NCBI GenBank assembly: GCA_937959145.1 | Contig: CALGMC010000216.1 | Location: 1-8,594 of the forward strand | Source of the DNA: an uncultured Chlorobiales bacterium | GTDB lineage: Bacteria > Bacteroidota > Chlorobiia > Chlorobiales > Thermochlorobacteraceae | Direction: 5' to 3' | Length of the DNA stretch: 8,594 nucleotides | In this document: positions 6,301 to 8,594 of the stretch, piece by piece | Layout of the letters: each line of letters starts with the position of its first letter | How positions within the stretch are numbered: position 1 is the first letter of the stretch | Notes under the pieces: generated by a model | The model's input: only the letters and a program-made list of their open reading frames with translations | Told to the model about the DNA's origin: nothing | Databases searched by the model: none | Made by a program: the position numbers and the translations under genes

Positions 6301-8576
6301 CCGTTGAATTCATAAATCGCGACGTGATAAGTCGTATTCCCTGAAAGCCCCGAAACATTGACGCTCGAGCCTGTGCCCGCAAAAACGATGCGGTTGTTGT
6401 CGGCGTCTTGATTGGCGGCTAAACTGAATACCGGATTGATGCCCGTGTAGTTCGTGCCATCAACGGGGGTGAAGGTTACAGGATTAGCAACGCGCATAAC
6501 AACCATGCGATTGGCACCGTTGCCGCTCGTCCAACTGATGGTGAAAGAACTTGCGGTAACTGAACTAAACGAAATGCCGCTCGCTTGCGTGGTTGGCTCT
6601 GCTGTGAATGCGCCGATTGCCACATAGCGTGCAAGCGAAGCCGGTTTAAGCGTCAGTGCTTGTGGGTTGGAGGTAATCGTGCTACCTGAAACCGTGCCTC
6701 CGATAGAGCTATATGTGCCTGAAACGGTATCGCTTGTTGCGTTGCCCGTTGCGCCGATAAGGTTTTCACCGTTGATGAGTGAGGTGCCAGTGAGCTCAAG
6801 CGTCGAGCTAATAAACTCGCCGGGCAGGTCGTTTTCCTCGATAAGCCAATGCGGACTGCGAATCGAGAGCAACGTGCCGTCGAAGGTCGTCGCCCCCGCT
6901 GTGGCGGCAGTGATTTGCACCGTGCAAAGTCCTCCTGTTCCAGTGCGAATGTTTTGAAGCGTTGCAGGGCGATACGTGCCAGAAGCATCGGCAATCGGAA
7001 AGAAATACGAGGTGCCGTCTACCGACACGTCTAATTGAAGACGGCGACGAAGCGTGCCGCGCACATGCGAGGTTGAAGAACCGCCTGTAATTGCCGTTGG
7101 AGAATCCGTGAAAACGATAATCGCGCCCGTTGCTGTCGAGCCGCCATTGGCAGTAATGAAAATTCCGTTTGTGAGCGTTAGCGTGTTGGGGAAAATGTTT
7201 TGATTGCCAAGCGTAACGGCGTTGGTGCGATTGATAGAAAGATTTTGAAGAAATGGTGGCGAGGGAAAAGTGTTATCGGGAATGGTAAAAGCCGCACCGA
7301 GTTGCGAGGTCGCGTCGCCGAATTGCAGTATGCCATTACTTCCAAATTGAAGTTGTCCGGTTTGTGTAACGCCGTTGCGCACGATAGGCGCGTTTCCACT
7401 GCGAAAGGTCAGCGTGTTGTTTCCAACATCGAGCGTCGAGGCAACAAGCACAAGCGAGCCGCGAATGAGCGCATTTCCACTTAGGGATTTTGACGAACTG
7501 CCTGCAATTTCAACATTGCCGTAATCATTTCGTCCTGTAACGGTTTGCGTGCCGCTTGGGCGTTCATAGCGAATGGTAGAAAGCGAATCGAGCGTAAAAG
7601 TGGCACTTGGAAACGCCGCGCCTGCTACGCCTGAAAGTCCGTCTTGGCGTTGGGTAACAAAGCGTCCGCGAATGTTGATGAAGCCTGTGCCGAGAATTTG
7701 TCGGTCCAACCCGTCCAATGCGCCTGCGGGTAAAATAGCTAAACTATCGGGCGTGATGTCGCCTGCAAGCGAGGGTCGGTCGCCCGAAGGGTCGCCAACA
7801 ATAATCAAGTTTGGATAGGTGCCGCCTGCAATGAGGTTGCTGGTAAAGCCTGTAACGGCAATGTTATCGAGGGCAAATTCATCGCGTTCGCCACTGCCGC
7901 CGACATCAGCACCGCTCCAACGCACATAAAAAAATCCGCCATTGGGAATATCAAGCCCTGCAATGCGCACACGACGGCTTGGCGACGAGCCAACTAATTG
8001 AAATCGTGCGCCTGCAACTGCCGTTGCGGGAGAAGTATAATCCATCGAGGGAACAGAGGTGTAGGTGGCGTCGTCGGTGGAAAAAGAAAAGTTAAAAGAA
8101 TTAGCACGGTCTTGGTCGTTGCGCACCCAAAGGTCATAGGCAATATCGATTTGGCGAAGCGGACTGCTGGTATTGTTTTGAATGCGAAGCGTAAGCGTTC
8201 CCGGTGTCCAATCGCCGCCTGATGGTTGAATCATAAAGCGGCGCGTGCCGAGCGTGTCGTGCGAATAAACGCCGCCTGTTGTAACTGCGGCGGTTGTATT
8301 TCCACGCGCAAAATCTCCTGAATTCCGTGTTTCACCGAAAGATAAGCTTCCTTCGCTCCAGCCAGTCATTGCCCACGCATTGGAGTTTAGTTGTCCTGCG
8401 CTTGGCGAAGGCTGAAATCCTGAACCTGCAAATTGCCCGTTGTTGACGCCCGCAAGGGTGTTATCAAAATCAATCGTAACGGTTGAGCCGCTTGTGGTAA
8501 GCGAAAGTTGAGCCGATGCAAGGGTTGGAATAAACAGTAGAAAAGCAAGCAGAAAAAGCGATGAGCGGTTTTTCAT
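3387..8576 (-). CDS. Large secreted modular protein with Fn3-like domains and T9SS C-terminal sorting domain
   Basis: The 1729-residue protein has an apparent signal peptide (MKNRSSLFLLAFLLFIPTLASA, cut near residue 22). Residues about 23-245 form a domain like those at the front of some secreted nucleases and surface proteins (LRQIDIAYDLWVRND, GGFFYVRWSGADVGGSGERDEFALDNIAVTGF). Residues 250-650 are beta-rich repeats of the NVEIAGSSSKSLSGN / LTLTNGIF type. About 662-1028 are three Fn3-like domains. A second beta-repeat region (1033-1370) opens with YDWNGGDDGWGVSSKWSPTGVPSDGD. Residues 1536-1635 start PLPVELLAYTG, a region often preceding the sorting signal, and 1643-1729 are the type A T9SS sorting domain ending in KKMLLVK. 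Only one cysteine (C551) is seen. No catalytic domain is recognised, so a surface adhesin or structural role is inferred. It probably crosses the outer membrane by T9SS with removal of the tail. The start codon, without a ribosome site, is 18 bases from the window edge; no frameshift is seen. Confidence 0.92.
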   Translation of the reverse strand: MKNRSSLFLLAFLLFIPTLASAQLSLTTSGSTVTIDFDNTLAGVNNGQFAGSGFQPSPSAGQLNSNAWAMTGWSEGSLSFGETRNSGDFARGNTTAAVTTGGVYSHDTLGTRRFMIQPSGGDWTPGTLTLRIQNNTSSPLRQIDIAYDLWVRNDQDRANSFNFSFSTDDATYTSVPSMDYTSPATAVAGARFQLVGSSPSRRVRIAGLDIPNGGFFYVRWSGADVGGSGERDEFALDNIAVTGFTSNLIAGGTYPNLIIVGDPSGDRPSLAGDITPDSLAILPAGALDGLDRQILGTGFINIRGRFVTQRQDGLSGVAGAAFPSATFTLDSLSTIRYERPSGTQTVTGRNDYGNVEIAGSSSKSLSGNALIRGSLVLVASTLDVGNNTLTFRSGNAPIVRNGVTQTGQLQFGSNGILQFGDATSQLGAAFTIPDNTFPSPPFLQNLSINRTNAVTLGNQNIFPNTLTLTNGIFITANGGSTATGAIIVFTDSPTAITGGSSTSHVRGTLRRRLQLDVSVDGTSYFFPIADASGTYRPATLQNIRTGTGGLCTVQITAATAGATTFDGTLLSIRSPHWLIEENDLPGEFISSTLELTGTSLINGENLIGATGNATSDTVSGTYSSIGGTVSGSTITSNPQALTLKPASLARYVAIGAFTAEPTTQASGISFSSVTASSFTISWTSGNGANRMVVMRVANPVTFTPVDGTNYTGINPVFSLAANQDADNNRIVFAGTGSSVNVSGLSGNTTYHVAIYEFNGTLSNNSANFLITSPPTGSQTTVPNQPTQNVNTLTFSNFQTTSLTLSWNVPSGDVGANRVVVVRAGSAPVAPSDFKGYTANTVFGLGDTTGAGTGFVVYNGNTPNSVTVTGLSPETQYFFGIFEYNGSGTTANYNPSGANANRWTLKNEPSGGISTITASNITKTSVKLDWSLETPSTPPDSVIIFRIPALPPTFEPADGRAYNIGELDPSGWRVLAKLGGTATTFTATGLSSGTSHQFRIYAFNQNLASAQTANYLTSSGTAETNATTLSATVYDWNGGDDGWGVSSKWSPTGVPSDGDVARFNSVGTVTVSNVPTTSIGAIQVDGGSTVTFNTSAAATMTLTGSGSGAGNALNINSGQLTLGGSTEITLSIQSGNTGRIADKLRFTGGAHRLTNPDSAGVIFENGSEMIAATGFTGNAFGTTNLNSVIFQNGSIYRSQAGANPFGASAPNSVVRFLSGSTYSHEQNTTPATSGRTYANFVINFASFNQTISVGNALTVDSFLVNNATSLTLNNSVGLIVRGNLAVNAGTVTIGSTTTPITFSGTSPQKIHGTGGTLTFGANASVTLNNPSGLVLNRSVVLQNTLTLTNGLLTTNNNLTLEASASVAGGNDNSYIVGSLAHVFNTTLTTRLYPFGSFGRYRPIAISGNTSSGTAIFRGLLIDADANLREAITDPPNRVSLVRYYGFVSNVGTLTINQIPTLRANVDDGVGSFLSNTSLRIATARTGTGWTLRNLASPPNTTTLPLDLSSQTGLSFTVNASPDSALFALGSSSNSDNPLPVELLAYTGESTSDGAVLRWQTASEVDNLGFTILKDGVEVASFANTPSLRGRGTTTEETRYQFIDSNVKVGDVHHYNLRQTDLNGTVHDLGTVTLNITTAVAPREYSLSQNYPNPFNPTTVITYALKEAGEVKLELFDVLGRKVATLVNARQDAGTYTYSFIASRYGLSTGMYFYRLQSGGFVATKKMLLVK
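3390..3650 (-). other. Type A T9SS C-terminal sorting domain coding segment
   Basis: Residues 1643-1729 of the large protein. Its landmarks are SLSQNYPNPFNPTTVI, the beta strand VKLELFDVLGRKVATLV, the GTYTYSF turn, the GMYFYRL strand and the basic end ATKKMLLVK. This order matches the family that directs proteins through the type IX secretion system. It implies that PorU-type sortase and other T9SS genes exist elsewhere in the genome. Confidence 0.93.
5493..6593 (-). repeat. Three tandem Fn3-like domains in the large protein
   Basis: Residues about 662-777, 788-905 and 910-1028 repeat the same plan: a strand ending in W (SFTISW, SLTLSW, SVKLDW), then VVMR / VVVVR / VIIFR, then P-x-D...Y (PVDGTNY, PSDFKGY, PADGRAY), then a GLS strand (NVSGLSGNTTYHVAIYEFNG, TVTGLSPETQYFFGIFEYNG, TATGLSSGTSHQFRIYAFNQ), and an end near N-Y/F-L. 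Each is about 115 residues, longer than a standard 90-residue Fn3 because of the inserted loop. The copies are diverged in sequence, so the duplication is old. The type is common in Bacteroidota secreted proteins. Confidence 0.8.
8511..8576 (-). other. Sec signal peptide of the large T9SS protein
   Basis: Residues 1-22 consist of a short basic start (MKNR), a hydrophobic core (LFLLAFLLFIPTL) and a cleavage site A-S-A before Q23. It would deliver the protein to the periplasm, where T9SS takes over. Its presence supports the chosen ATG. Confidence 0.9.
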
Positions 8577-8594
8577 GAATCGTTGGCTTGGTTG

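Noticed and set aside
5493..6593. The Fn3 block as part of a glycoside hydrolase or chitinase
   Set aside because: No catalytic domain motif lies on either side; the neighbouring sequence is beta-repeat material.
3510..8222. Plus- and minus-strand open frames of up to 113 codons inside the large T9SS gene
   Set aside because: They are shadows of the continuous 1729-codon frame, which has clear domains throughout.
1..8594. CRISPR arrays, tRNA or rRNA genes, IS elements with terminal repeats
   Set aside because: No regularly spaced direct repeats, no cloverleaf or rRNA-like sequence, and no transposase with flanking inverted repeats were seen. The Rpn-like gene has no visible terminal repeats.

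Overview
All supported genes in this window lie on the minus strand, so the transcription order runs from high to low coordinates. The organism looks like a Gram-negative member of the Bacteroidota/Chlorobiota (FCB) group. The largest gene ends in a type A sorting domain of the type IX secretion system (T9SS) with the motif SLSQNYPNPFNPTT, a form common in Chlorobiota, Ignavibacteria and relatives. KdsD, an enzyme of KDO/lipopolysaccharide synthesis, implies an outer membrane. Most start codons lack a clear Shine-Dalgarno sequence, which also fits this group. The lineage call is inference; no marker gene such as rRNA is present.

Layout in transcription order: (1) 8576-3387 encodes a complete 1729-residue secreted, modular, probably surface-attached T9SS cargo protein. 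It has an N-terminal beta-sandwich-like domain, two beta-repeat regions flanking three Fn3-like domains, and a C-terminal sorting signal. (2) A 104-base gap holds an 8-bp inverted repeat, a candidate promoter and a weak terminator-like hairpin. (3) 3282-2998 encodes a small TRL-like lipoprotein, followed by a good intrinsic terminator at about 2979-2941. (4) 2932-2438 encodes an unrecognised lipoprotein. (5) 2401-1409 encodes arabinose-5-phosphate isomerase, KdsD. (6) 1393-623 encodes an Rpn/DUF2887-type PD-(D/E)XK nuclease-fold protein. (7) 575-1 encodes the N-terminus of a sensor protein with an all-helical domain, a coiled coil and the beginning of a PAS domain; it runs off the window edge.

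Genes 4 to 7 are closely spaced (36, 15 and 47 bases) and could be one transcription unit. Four consecutive products (the T9SS protein, two lipoproteins and KdsD) concern the cell envelope or surface. The Rpn-like gene looks like a mobile or accessory passenger between kdsD and the sensor gene. No RNA genes, CRISPR arrays, IS ends or tRNAs were seen, and no gap exceeds 300 bases.

I do not see convincing evidence of a wholly new system. The points most worth a second look are the large T9SS protein with its duplicated modules, the unrecognised lipoprotein with a terminator in its leader, and the Rpn-type nuclease gene next to kdsD.
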